Below, in pieces: positions 16,736-23,730 of a stretch of DNA of 39,557 bases; the stretch's first letter is position 1, and the number at the start of each line of letters is the position of its first letter. A program made the translations under genes and the position numbers. Below the pieces are notes generated by a model. It was not told the DNA's origin, did no database searches, and saw only the letters and a program-made list of their open reading frames with translations. The stretch is from NCBI GenBank assembly GCA_017618115.1, contig JAFZUX010000021.1:1-39557 (forward strand). Reading direction: 5' to 3'. The stretch comes from Bacteroidales bacterium (GTDB lineage: Bacteria > Bacteroidota > Bacteroidia > Bacteroidales > UBA932).

Positions 16736-17365
16736 ATGGACTTTTTCAGAAATTCATTCAGAGGAATCTTTGTATTCGTAGTAGGTCTTTGTATGGTATG
16801 CTGGCCATCTGCAATGGTGACCCTTGCTGTTAAAGTAATTGGTTTCTGCTTAATATTTGCAGGTCTTGTAACTATTGTATACAACCTTGCAAACAACGGA
16901 TTCTCAGATCTTAAGGGAATGAGTCTGGTCTATCTTGTAAGCGCCGTTCTGCTTCTTGCTGCCGGAATAATTCTGCTTGTAAAGACCTCCTTCTTTGTTA
17001 GGTTCGTAGGCATTATCTTTGGAATCATCCTCTTCCTGTACGGCTTGGTTCAGGTCATTCATACAATCAACTATTCCAAAGGATTACGCGGCAGAATCTG
17101 GCTCTACCTGGTTCCAGTACTTATCTGTGCTTTAGGCATTGCCATCTGTTTCTACCCGGAAGAGAATGCCAAACTGCTCTGCATCATCTTTGGTATCTGT
17201 CTTATGTTCCTCGGTATCACGGAGATGGTTCTTGTCTTCAAGGCCAGAGAACTTGCAAAACGCCTTAAGACCGCTTCTGAAAGAGACGCCCAGGACTTGC
17301 GTAACTCCCAGCCGAACGGCACAGTTATAGACGTTGAGGCAGAGGAGATTAAAGACACGGAATAA
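16736..17365 (+). CDS. HdeD-like (DUF308) inner-membrane protein
   Basis: A 209-residue membrane protein with about six hydrophobic helices in two sets of three (residues ~8-28, 30-50, 62-84, 88-110, 120-138, 142-160), the layout of the HdeD/DUF308 family. In E. coli HdeD contributes to acid resistance at high cell density; in Bacteroidetes the role is unknown. The last ~45 residues are a charged cytoplasmic tail ('KARELAKRLKTASERDAQDL...') not found in short HdeD proteins. The gene overlaps the opposing phosphoesterase gene tail to tail by 17 bases (17349-17365), and no terminator separates them, so transcription of one strand may affect the other. Confidence 0.75.
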   Translation: MDFFRNSFRGIFVFVVGLCMVCWPSAMVTLAVKVIGFCLIFAGLVTIVYNLANNGFSDLKGMSLVYLVSAVLLLAAGIILLVKTSFFVRFVGIIFGIILFLYGLVQVIHTINYSKGLRGRIWLYLVPVLICALGIAICFYPEENAKLLCIIFGICLMFLGITEMVLVFKARELAKRLKTASERDAQDLRNSQPNGTVIDVEAEEIKDTE

Positions 17366-18170
17366 AGGTTCCTTTATACTCAGTTGAAAAACCGTTCTTT
17401 GTAACGTTAATAATCTCATATCCGGAGTAGCCTCTTCCAAGCGGGCTGCCTACGGGACCTGCTGTAACAAAGCGAATTCCCTCTGCCTGAGTATTATACT
17501 CCATGTGAGTGTGGCCGGCAAAAACCGCAGCCACTCCGTACTTTTTAAACAGCGCAATATACTCCGCTCTCTTACCCTTTGGGAAGTTGAAATATCCATT
17601 TTCCTCCCCGATAGTTTCCAGTATCACAGGACAGTGCAGGAATACAAAAGTGTACCGGCTTTTGCGAGCCTTCTTCAGTTCTCTCACCAGCCATTTAAGT
17701 TGCTCTTCCTCCGCAATTTTTGCAGTAACATTTGTACTGTCAAGTATGCAGTTGGAATCTATTCCAATAAAGGCGCAACCGTTCAGACAGAATGAGAATC
17801 TCTCATACCCTCTGAGGTTAAGATAGTTGCTGTGATTATCTTTTGTCCAGGGACGGATATCATGATTGCCCGGAACTTCATATACGGGGGCCTCAATCTT
17901 TGCCCTGTTTGCTCTGAATATGGAATCCTGCAGCATATCTCTCTGGTCATTAATGAGATCTCCGGTAATGATTACGCACGCCGGCTTAAGAAGGTTCACC
18001 TCCTTTACGGCCAAATCAAACAAAGAATCCGTATGAACAAAACCGGGAGATTTATCCCTGAATCCAATCTGCGGGTCACTCATCTGAACAAAGGTGAAGT
18101 CAGAGTAAACCCTTGGACTGCAGCCCATAAGAGCTGCAAGCAAAATCAAGAAAAGAGGGATTCTCTTCAT
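17349..18170 (-). CDS. CPPED1-like metallophosphoesterase lipoprotein
   Basis: A 273-residue calcineurin-fold phosphoesterase. The N-terminus 'MKRIPLFLILLAALMGCS' is a lipoprotein signal with lipobox LMGC, so it is anchored in the periplasm or on the outer membrane. Metal-binding motifs in order: 'QMSDPQIG' (~29-36), 'VIITGDLIND' (GD, ~69), 'EVPGNHD' (GNHD, ~97), 'FLHCPV' (~175) and 'FAGHTHMEY' (GHTH, ~218). Motif I reads DPQ rather than DxH, as in the CPPED1/CSTP1 branch. The substrate is unknown. It is the last gene of a three-gene operon with the zinc-motif protein (15-base gap) and the MORN-repeat protein, suggesting an exported complex or a shared envelope role. The start is fixed by the lipoprotein signal. 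Confidence 0.85.
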   Translation of the reverse strand: MKRIPLFLILLAALMGCSPRVYSDFTFVQMSDPQIGFRDKSPGFVHTDSLFDLAVKEVNLLKPACVIITGDLINDQRDMLQDSIFRANRAKIEAPVYEVPGNHDIRPWTKDNHSNYLNLRGYERFSFCLNGCAFIGIDSNCILDSTNVTAKIAEEEQLKWLVRELKKARKSRYTFVFLHCPVILETIGEENGYFNFPKGKRAEYIALFKKYGVAAVFAGHTHMEYNTQAEGIRFVTAGPVGSPLGRGYSGYEIINVTKNGFSTEYKGTFIPCL

Positions 18171-18185
18171 AGAAGAATCTACTGG

Positions 18186-18626
18186 TTAATCTTCTGCTGG
18201 ATCATCGGGCAGTTTACCGGTGCCGTCGCAATCAGGGCATTTCCACTCCAAGTATCCTTTACTGTTGCAAGTCATGCAGCGTACATGGCCGGTTCCCTCA
18301 CATATTGAGCAGACTATGCGGCCCGTACCTTTGCAGTTATCACAGTCAAACCATCCGCCGCCTCCGCACTTTTTGCAGTTGGGATTTCTACCGTGGCAGT
18401 GAGGGCAGAGGTATTTGCCTCCTCCTCCGCAGTATGTGCATCTCAGAGATTTTGTTCCGTTGCAGGTCATGCACTCTCTGTATCCTACTCCATGGCAGGA
18501 GTGACACTCGTTGCGTAACGTTCCTGTTCCCTCACATCTTTGGCAAACCTTATCCATACTAAGCAGCACCGTCATTCCTAAAAATGCTGCAATACAGATA
18601 GTTATACTTCTGATAAACTTTTTCAT
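18186..18626 (-). CDS. Membrane-anchored CxxC-rich DnaJ-type zinc-motif protein
   Basis: A 146-residue protein. Residues ~5-24 form one hydrophobic helix (signal anchor or uncleaved signal); the rest is a chain of ten CxxC pairs (CQRC, CHSC, CMTC, CTYC, CPHC, CKKC, CDNC, CSIC, CMTC, CPDC), most in the CxxCxGxG form of the DnaJ central zinc domain. There is no J domain or peptide-binding C-terminal domain, and there are about 2.5 times as many cysteine pairs as in DnaJ. If exported, it would be an unusually cysteine-rich zinc or thiol protein in the envelope; if the helix leaves the tail in the cytoplasm, a chaperone-like scaffold is possible. It is the middle gene of the MORN/zinc/phosphoesterase operon (10 and 15-base gaps). 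The function is unknown. Confidence 0.75.
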   Translation of the reverse strand: MKKFIRSITICIAAFLGMTVLLSMDKVCQRCEGTGTLRNECHSCHGVGYRECMTCNGTKSLRCTYCGGGGKYLCPHCHGRNPNCKKCGGGGWFDCDNCKGTGRIVCSICEGTGHVRCMTCNSKGYLEWKCPDCDGTGKLPDDPAED

Positions 18627-18636
18627 ATTACTATGT

Positions 18637-19506
18637 TTATTTATTAAAATTCACTTTCACGCTTCGAACAAATTTATCATCTTTCCACTCGCCCTCCTTG
18701 TCTATGCTACCATCCTCCTTATACATTATTCCCATACCATCTATCCATCCCTGTTTGAAGTAACCTCTGTATTTGACCTTTCCGCTCTCATAATAACATA
18801 CGGCAAAACCATCCAGAACAGAGTTTTCTTCTCCGTTTTTATCTGTAATTATAACAAATGTACCTTCCCACTCTTTGTTTCCGTTCTTGTAATAAGTAGT
18901 TCCCTCTCCGCAGCTCAAGTCGTTTTTCCATTTTCCCTCATACTCTTTGTTACCGTTCTCGTAATACAGGATGCCATATCCGTCAAATTCATTCTTCTTC
19001 CATGAACCCTTATACTCAATGTTGCCGTTCTCATAATACAGGATGCCATATCCGTCAAAATAACTCTCCTTCCATGAACCCTTATACTCAAGGGCGCCGC
19101 TGGTGTAATAGCTCGTTCCAATTCCGTCAAAATCACCGTTTTTGAACTCCCCCTCATACTCTTTGACCTCTTTTGGGCCGCTGTTGGAATAGTAATAAAC
19201 TCCATAGCCGTTAAACTGTCCTCCCTTTATGAAACCTTCATATTTCTTGTGCCCGTTTTCATAGTAAACAGTACCCATACCCTCTGGAACTCCGTCCTTC
19301 CATCCTCCCTCGTAATACTTGTTGCCGTTTGCATAATAGCAAACACCATTTCCGTTAGGAATACTGTCTACAGCCTCTCCAACATATTTGAAACCGTCTT
19401 GTGTAATGGTAATTTTGTTTTGTGCCATGCAAATCCCAGATACCAACCCCATTACCGCCATCAGCACAACCACCGCAATCTTTTGAATCAATGTTTTCAT
19501 ACTCAT
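18637..19506 (-). CDS. Exported MORN-repeat protein
   Basis: A 289-residue protein with a signal peptide (residues ~1-29, ending 'GICMAQ') followed by about ten repeats of 23-24 residues of the MORN/YwqK type: 'YYENGNKEYEGKWKN', 'FDGYGILYYENGN'. Such repeats fold into an extended beta-sheet used for protein or lipid contact. Two neighbouring repeats are nearly identical at DNA level with a 72-base period (units beginning 18953 and 19025), a sign of recent duplication or ongoing gene conversion. It is the first gene of an operon with the zinc-motif protein and the phosphoesterase and is preceded by a well-formed promoter. Either of two ATGs three codons apart could be the start. The role is probably as a scaffold; the partner is unknown. 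Confidence 0.8.
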   Translation of the reverse strand: MSMKTLIQKIAVVVLMAVMGLVSGICMAQNKITITQDGFKYVGEAVDSIPNGNGVCYYANGNKYYEGGWKDGVPEGMGTVYYENGHKKYEGFIKGGQFNGYGVYYYSNSGPKEVKEYEGEFKNGDFDGIGTSYYTSGALEYKGSWKESYFDGYGILYYENGNIEYKGSWKKNEFDGYGILYYENGNKEYEGKWKNDLSCGEGTTYYKNGNKEWEGTFVIITDKNGEENSVLDGFAVCYYESGKVKYRGYFKQGWIDGMGIMYKEDGSIDKEGEWKDDKFVRSVKVNFNK

Positions 19507-19522
19507 AAGAATCTATCAATAC

Positions 19523-19552
19523 CAAAGATAACTATTTTTTCCGATGTTCAAA
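19523..19552 (-). promoter_or_regulatory. Promoter of the MORN/zinc/phosphoesterase operon
   Basis: On the minus strand TTTG (19552-19549), 18 bases, TATCTTTG (19530-19523), 16 bases before the start codon. Confidence 0.7.
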
Positions 19553-19714
19553 TGGGTAAAATTGTACCATGAGCCACATATGAATACAATAAAGCACTCA
19601 CGTATGTAAATGACTATGAGTTAATTGTAGTGGTAGCGAATGAACTTTTTGATTATAATTACACTCAATAAAAACTGCAAAATGGTAAACGTAAATTATT
19701 CTATTTTCCGTTTT

Positions 19715-19744
19715 TAAACGTTTATAAACGTTTATACACGTTTA
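19715..19744. promoter_or_regulatory. Three tandem 10-bp palindromes, likely operator
   Basis: The palindrome TAAACGTTTA occurs twice back to back (19715-19724, 19725-19734), followed by the near copy TACACGTTTA (19735-19744). Three sites at exactly one helical turn each suggest cooperative binding of a dimeric HTH protein on one DNA face, plausibly the HigA antitoxin encoded downstream. They lie ~60-120 bases upstream of the higB promoter, farther than a typical autorepression site. Confidence 0.6.
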
Positions 19745-19793
19745 AATTATGGGTAGACTCATTTTCCTCTTTTAAAATTGCCCCTAATAAAAG

Positions 19794-19817
19794 AAAATTC
19801 GCCCTTTTGCGAATTTT
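19794..19817. promoter_or_regulatory. Perfect inverted repeat covering the -33 region of higB
   Basis: AAAATTCGC (19794-19802) and GCGAATTTT (19809-19817) with a 6-base spacer. The -33 TTTG (19806-19809) lies inside it, so a protein bound here would block the promoter. It is a good candidate for the HigA autorepression operator. Confidence 0.6.
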
Positions 19818-19837
19818 GTTAAAGTTATTTATATTTG
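19806..19837 (+). promoter_or_regulatory. Promoter of higBA
   Basis: TTTG (19806-19809), 20 bases, TATATTTG (19830-19837). The higB ATG is at 19847, so the transcript leader would be only a few bases. A TTG within the -7 box is in frame but is part of the promoter, not a start. Confidence 0.75.
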
Positions 19838-19846
19838 CAGAAGACA

Positions 19847-20164
19847 ATGACTATCACGTTCAACGATCAGGCATTAGAAGAGCTTTATAGTAAGGAAACT
19901 ACGGAAGACAAAAAATACTCTCGTCTTCCTAAAGATGTGATTAAGAGATATGTTAAGACTGTCAACTATTTAAGGGCAGCTGCCAGAATTGAAGATCTGT
20001 TTCCTATTAAATCTCTTCATTATGAGAAGAAACAAGGAGATTTAAAAGACTTTGAAGCCGTGTGGATAACAGATAAGTACAGACTTCTCTTTGTTAGTTC
20101 TCCTGATGAAAACGGTATCATTGTAAACGCATTATTATATGAAATATCAAAGCACTATGAATAA
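19847..20164 (+). CDS. higB: HigB-like RelE-superfamily toxin
   Basis: A 105-residue protein of the HigB/RelE fold, in known members an mRNA endonuclease acting at the ribosome. Features: N-terminal 'MTITFNDQALEELY', the helix pair 'LPKDVIKRYVKTVNYLRAA', 'DLFPIKSLHYEKKQGDL', then the core strands 'EAVWITDKYRLLFVSS' and the end 'ALLYEISKHYE', in which the basic and tyrosine/histidine residues typical of the active site appear. Length is usual. The ATG at 19847 is chosen because the earlier TTG lies inside the promoter. Toxin precedes antitoxin, the HigBA order, and the antitoxin ATG overlaps the toxin's last codons, implying translational coupling. Toxicity is inferred, not shown. Confidence 0.85.
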   Translation: MTITFNDQALEELYSKETTEDKKYSRLPKDVIKRYVKTVNYLRAAARIEDLFPIKSLHYEKKQGDLKDFEAVWITDKYRLLFVSSPDENGIIVNALLYEISKHYE

Positions 20165-20522
20165 GAAAGAGATGGTTCCATTTGCAGCTACTCATCCGGG
20201 AGAACTTATTAAGGATGAGTTGAAAAGTAGGAAAATGACACAGAGAGAACTCGCAACCAAGACGGGGTTAAAGACTTCTGTTATAAGTGAAACAATAAAC
20301 GGAAAACGTCCAATTTCTCTCAATACTGCCTTAAAATTGGAGAGTGTCTTTGAGATATCCGCCTCATATTGGCTGAATCTTCAAACTCAATATGAGCTTG
20401 ATAAAGAGCATATAGAAAAGAAACCAGCATTCACCGAGACGGTTTCTATGGTTATACCAACCAAAGATAGAGGTCTTTTGAAGAAACTTGCAGGGAAGTA
20501 CGGTTGGGCTTGCCTGTTCTAA
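20157..20522 (+). CDS. higA: HigA-like antitoxin, XRE-type HTH
   Basis: A 121-residue DNA-binding antitoxin. It has the HigA start 'THPGELIKDELKSRKMT', an XRE helix-turn-helix (~30-60: 'QRELATKTGLKTSVISETINGKRPIS') and 'FEISASYWLNLQTQYEL', which is the family's dimerisation signature. The tail 'LLKKLAGKYGW' recurs in the second antitoxin-like gene downstream. Two starts are possible: ATG 20139 (overlaps the toxin by 26 bases) or ATG 20157 (overlaps by 8); the latter is preferred because homologous sequence begins after it. It would neutralise HigB and repress the promoter, for which palindromic sites exist upstream. No terminator is seen before the next gene; the 123-base gap contains a weak hairpin. 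Confidence 0.85.
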   Translation: MNKKEMVPFAATHPGELIKDELKSRKMTQRELATKTGLKTSVISETINGKRPISLNTALKLESVFEISASYWLNLQTQYELDKEHIEKKPAFTETVSMVIPTKDRGLLKKLAGKYGWACLF

Positions 20523-20600
20523 ACGGCAAGGGCATCAGTAGATTAGTAGGACCTATCACGAGGTCAACCGGCCTCCTGATTTTTAGCTTTTATTTAGATT

Positions 20601-20623
20601 ATTATGATAATTATTATCATAAT
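20601..20623. promoter_or_regulatory. Perfect palindrome at the promoter of the second antitoxin
   Basis: Ten-base arms ATTATGATAA (20601-20610) and TTATCATAAT (20614-20623) around TTA. The site covers the place where the -33 element of the following promoter should lie, so a bound repressor would exclude RNA polymerase. The sequence differs from the palindromes upstream of higB, which implies a different DNA-binding specificity. Confidence 0.7.
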
Positions 20624-20628
20624 TTAAT

Positions 20629-20636
20629 TATCTTTG
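20629..20636 (+). promoter_or_regulatory. -7 box of the second antitoxin gene
   Basis: TATCTTTG, 9 bases before the ATG at 20646, so the mRNA would be nearly leaderless. It lies 5 bases after the palindrome. Confidence 0.65.
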
Positions 20637-20645
20637 TCTCAGATT

Positions 20646-21107
20646 ATGGCAACAAAAAATGAGATATTGTATTCAGTAGATGACGTTTCTCCGGCGTACC
20701 CCGTACACCCGGGTAATATGCTTGGAGAGGAACTGAAAGTAAGGGGAATCAGCAGCAAGAAGTTCTCTGAAATGATTGGTATTCAGAGTTCTCATCTGAG
20801 TGCTTTGATTCACGGCGTAAGAAACTTTACACCTGCCGTTGCAGCAAAAGTTGAAAAAGGTTTGCCTGAAATTCCTTCATCCATTTGGGTAAAGATGCAA
20901 GAGAACTATAACAAATCTATCCGTCAACAAAAGGTGAATACCAGTTTGCTTGTATCTAGTTATGCAGCTAAGGAAGAGACTCTTATCCCAGTTCTTGCGG
21001 AAGATGGTGCGGACTATTCAAAGTGGAAAAATGTTACCATCAAGATTCCCAAGAAGGATGAAAAACTTCTAAAAGAACTGGCTAATAAGTTCGGGTGGAA
21101 GGTATAA
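20646..21107 (+). CDS. Second HigA-like antitoxin / HTH regulator
   Basis: A 153-residue protein. Residues ~17-75 match the HigA pattern: 'YPVHPGNMLGEELKVRGIS', helix-turn-helix 'SKKFSEMIGIQSSHLSALIHGVRNFT' and 'LPEIPSSIWVKMQENY'. The tail 'DEKLLKELANKFGWKV' resembles the end of the HigA just upstream, so the two are likely distant paralogues. An extra segment (~85-135, 'YAAKEETLIPVLAEDGADYSKW') separates HTH and tail. No toxin gene accompanies it, but it has its own promoter and palindromic operator. It may be an orphan antitoxin, a transcription regulator, or an anti-addiction factor able to cross-neutralise HigB. The ATG at 20646 is preferred over an in-frame TTG inside the promoter box. 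Confidence 0.75.
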   Translation: MATKNEILYSVDDVSPAYPVHPGNMLGEELKVRGISSKKFSEMIGIQSSHLSALIHGVRNFTPAVAAKVEKGLPEIPSSIWVKMQENYNKSIRQQKVNTSLLVSSYAAKEETLIPVLAEDGADYSKWKNVTIKIPKKDEKLLKELANKFGWKV

Positions 21108-21112
21108 AAGAG

Positions 21113-21120
21113 TATCTTTG
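21113..21120 (+). promoter_or_regulatory. -7 box of the secreted JAMM-like gene
   Basis: TATCTTTG, 23 bases before the ATG at 21144 and directly after the stop of the previous gene. No clear -33 TTTG. Confidence 0.55.
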
Positions 21121-21143
21121 GATAAAATTTGAACAAAAACATT

Positions 21144-21989
21144 ATGAAACGTCTTTTCTTATTCATAGGTATTATCCTGCTTGCACTCTCTTCAACCTTT
21201 GCCCAGAAGAAGAAACTTCCACCGCTTAATCAGTTGGCTATGATCAATGACAGTATCATTGCAGAAGGACACCAAATCTACTTTTCTGAAAAGATAGCTT
21301 GGATTACTACAGATTCGCTTTTTGCGCATAAGCACACAGAAAATGAAATAGGTGCATCTTTAACCTACTTTGAAGACAGTGTGTGGGTTAGCCTTTTTAC
21401 AGATAAAGCAGTAGAAAATTCAATCTTTGAGATTCGTTGGGATTTCAAACAAGAAAAAGATACTCTCATAGATGCTGTTCGTCCTTTAACGGATAATGAA
21501 AAAGCCTTCATTGTTCGTAAAAATAAACTCATTCAAACTGGAATAGGTACTTATAGAGACAGCATAAATGGAATTAATCCCCAATATGGTCACTTTAATG
21601 TTGATATTATCAAAATAAACGATAAGGTAACAAGACTTTATCTTCTCCAAGGAATTAATTTTGAAGCCATTCCATTTGGTAATGATTACAGTATTGATTT
21701 TGACAACAATGACAATCCAATCTGTTTCAGGAGATATCACCGTTCATTTTTGCCTTTTGAGTTTCCTAAAGACAAAAATAAGGAGGTACTCACAATAATT
21801 CACTCCCATTTACCGGATAACCCATATATCACACCTACAGATATTTGCAATTTTTTACTCTATGGAAGAGACCTCTTTGGTCAAACCAGTTTTATAGTCT
21901 TAAGCACTGCTTTTGAAGGCCATATAAAATTCATGTATATGGATAGTCAAAAATCAATTGCTACTGTAACGGATGAACTTTTTGAATAG
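21144..21989 (+). CDS. Secreted protein with a JAMM-like HxH...TxxD motif
   Basis: A 281-residue protein with signal peptide 'MKRLFLFIGIILLALSSTFA' (cut before Gln). The preferred start is ATG 21144; an in-frame TTG at 21129 would only add residues before the signal. Near the C-terminus, 'IIHSHLPDNPYITPTD' gives His220, His222, Thr230, Asp233, the same spacing as HxH-x7-[ST]-x2-D in JAMM/MPN metalloproteases and RadC, with the following 'I' and a hydrophobic helix as in RadC. A Glu near 174 could supply the general base, but its match is uncertain. No overall family is recognised, and an exported JAMM protein would be unusual, so this remains a motif-level suggestion. Its 3' end overlaps the opposing lipoprotein gene by 29 bases. 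Confidence 0.6.
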   Translation: MKRLFLFIGIILLALSSTFAQKKKLPPLNQLAMINDSIIAEGHQIYFSEKIAWITTDSLFAHKHTENEIGASLTYFEDSVWVSLFTDKAVENSIFEIRWDFKQEKDTLIDAVRPLTDNEKAFIVRKNKLIQTGIGTYRDSINGINPQYGHFNVDIIKINDKVTRLYLLQGINFEAIPFGNDYSIDFDNNDNPICFRRYHRSFLPFEFPKDKNKEVLTIIHSHLPDNPYITPTDICNFLLYGRDLFGQTSFIVLSTAFEGHIKFMYMDSQKSIATVTDELFE

Positions 21990-23171
21990 TTTTTTTCTTT
22001 TTTATCAGAGTCCAGCCGGAGGTAACGATTGTATCTCCTTGAACGGTAAGGGTATCCAGCCGTGGTAACTCTACGTGATGCCAATCAGCGGTTATCTTCA
22101 AAGGATGACCTTTTACATATCCCCACTCACAAAATGCTTCACCTCCAAAGATGACCATACCTCCGTCTTCCATTTGAACCATACTGTCCGGCGCAAACTG
22201 GATGGATAAGTTTGAACTTTCTAATTTGATGACATTATCCGGTGCAAACAATTTGAGAATCTTGGTATTCCTCTCTTCCAGTTTGCGTTGAAAAGATTCC
22301 TCCGTAACATCAATAGAATCAAAGTCATACCTCGCTTTGGCCTTCTGTACTGCTTCCTCCAAATCTTTAGGAAGTTCTATCTCATAGATTTTCTGAACAC
22401 AAGAACCCAGGTCACTTTCTGCATTAATCTCTTTTCTCCAAGTGTATGAAGACTGATCTAAGATTAACCCGTAAAGAGGGCCGGAAAGATATGCAAATGA
22501 GCGTGTAATATTGTCTGATTCATAGAGGTAATCCAAGTCTGAAAGGCTACGTAAATAATCTTTGTCAGACGGAAAGGCAATGCGTCTTCCGGTATACTCG
22601 GCAAGCCCCTCTAGTATCTCCAAAGAACACTCCTCAGCTGCAGCATCCTTATAAGTTGTCTTCTCAAAGCTCTGAAACTTAACGCATCAGACAATGCGGA
22701 TTTTTTCTGCTTGCCTTTGAGTTCGGCAGCACGCTTTAACGCATTCCACTCCAGTTTGAGAAGAGTGCGGGCATCTCTGTTGGAGAGATGAGAATTGTTA
22801 GGATGTCTTTCCGGGAAAAGGCCCAACTCAGGTTGTCGGTAGTGGAACATCTCATGTACCAGGACTATTATCTGATGCTTGTAATCTCCAGATATAGGCC
22901 ACAATATAGTTGTCCAACGCTTTCCTTTCAACTCAATTGTGGAATTTGCAACAGGCAAATTTGCAGGAAAAGTTTTTGGCGCATCGGAAACGTTGCTTAC
23001 AATATTTCTTACTGAATCTATCCCAAGAACCGGAGAGTAAAGATTTACTCCCCATAACTTGCCGTTATCTTTATCACATATCTCTTTAACGCTTTCAAAA
23101 ATGGAACGTTTGGTGGTTTGACAAGAAATAATCAACACCAGGGCCAATGTCAAATAAAGAATCTTTTTCAT
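21961..23171 (-). pseudogene. HExxH lipoprotein metallopeptidase interrupted by a frameshift
   Basis: Two overlapping minus-strand frames form one gene. The first (23171 to 22611, 186 codons) begins with a lipoprotein signal ('MKKILYLTLALVLIISC') and has HEMFHYRQ near residue 108, a zincin HExxH. The second (from about 22680 to 21961) continues with 'TTYKDAAAEECSLEILEGLAEYTGRR', whose Glu residues fit the third ligand of a gluzincin. The frames join near 22676-22685: adding one A to TTAAG (giving TTAAAG) would restore 'DALKFQSFEKTTYKD' and a protein of roughly 400 residues. The second frame has no proper start; TTG 22623 is not credible. Either the gene is dead or the assembly has a one-base error. 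It follows the two transporter genes (10-base gap) and overlaps the opposing secreted gene by 29 bases. Confidence 0.75.
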
Positions 23172-23181
23172 ACTCTTACAA

Positions 23182-23730
23182 TCAGTAGATTAGCAGGCCT
23201 ATTACGCCGCCGGCAAGAATAACCCAGATTGGGTTGGCTTTGAGCCATTTGCAGGCAACAAAAGCAGCAGCCAAAAGCACCCAGGAAGTCCAATGGAAGA
23301 AGTTGGTTGGGGTAATCAGAATTCCCGCCGCCGCTGCAATCATTCCTATCACGATAGGTCTTATGTTCTTCATAAGTGACGCAAACAGATCACTCTTTCT
23401 CACCTTTGCATAGAGTCTGCAGATAATCAGCACTATCACAAAAGACGGAATCACAACCGCCAAAGTTGCTAAGAATGAGCCACCTACACAGGCCAGATGG
23501 GAGTATCCCATATTGTGAGTAACTGTGTAACCAACGTATGTTGCACTGTTTATTCCAACCGGTCCCGGAGTTGCCTGAGAGATTGCAACAATATCTGTAA
23601 ACTGTTCCGCCGTAATCCATGCATGCTTTACAACCACCTCATTCTGAACAAGAGAGAGCATTGCATAGCCTCCTCCAAAAGTGAAGAGACCAATTACCAA
23701 AAACGTCCAGAACAACTCCAGGAATATCAT
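23182..23730 (-). CDS. Short chromate-transporter (CHR) family subunit B
   Basis: A 182-residue inner-membrane protein with about five to six helices and the CHR motif 'LFTFGGGYAMLSLVQNEVV' (~17-35), then 'QATPGPVGINSATYVGY' and 'PSFVIVLIICRLY'. It is half the length of classical ChrA, and its gene overlaps the preceding CHR gene by four bases (ATGA), so the two likely act as a heterodimer of the short-chain CHR class. Known members export chromate, but many anaerobes carry such pairs with no known chromate exposure, so the true substrate is open. The frameshifted lipoprotein gene follows 10 bases later. Confidence 0.85.
   Translation of the reverse strand: MIFLELFWTFLVIGLFTFGGGYAMLSLVQNEVVVKHAWITAEQFTDIVAISQATPGPVGINSATYVGYTVTHNMGYSHLACVGGSFLATLAVVIPSFVIVLIICRLYAKVRKSDLFASLMKNIRPIVIGMIAAAAGILITPTNFFHWTSWVLLAAAFVACKWLKANPIWVILAGGVIGLLIY

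Larger units (their letters stand above)
19507..19846. other. Regulatory gap between divergent operons
   Basis: About 340 bases between the MORN operon (leftward) and the HigBA genes (rightward). It holds the MORN promoter, a triple palindrome, an inverted repeat and the higB promoter, each listed separately. The stretch 19553-19714 shows nothing recognisable and is AT-rich. Confidence 0.6.

Noticed and set aside
18900-19400. Regular repeats that could suggest a CRISPR-like array
   Set aside because: The period keeps a reading frame and encodes MORN repeats; there are no unique spacers.
20539-20590. Terminator after higA
   Set aside because: Only a 5-bp hairpin (GACCT/AGGTC) far from a short T-run; too weak to call.
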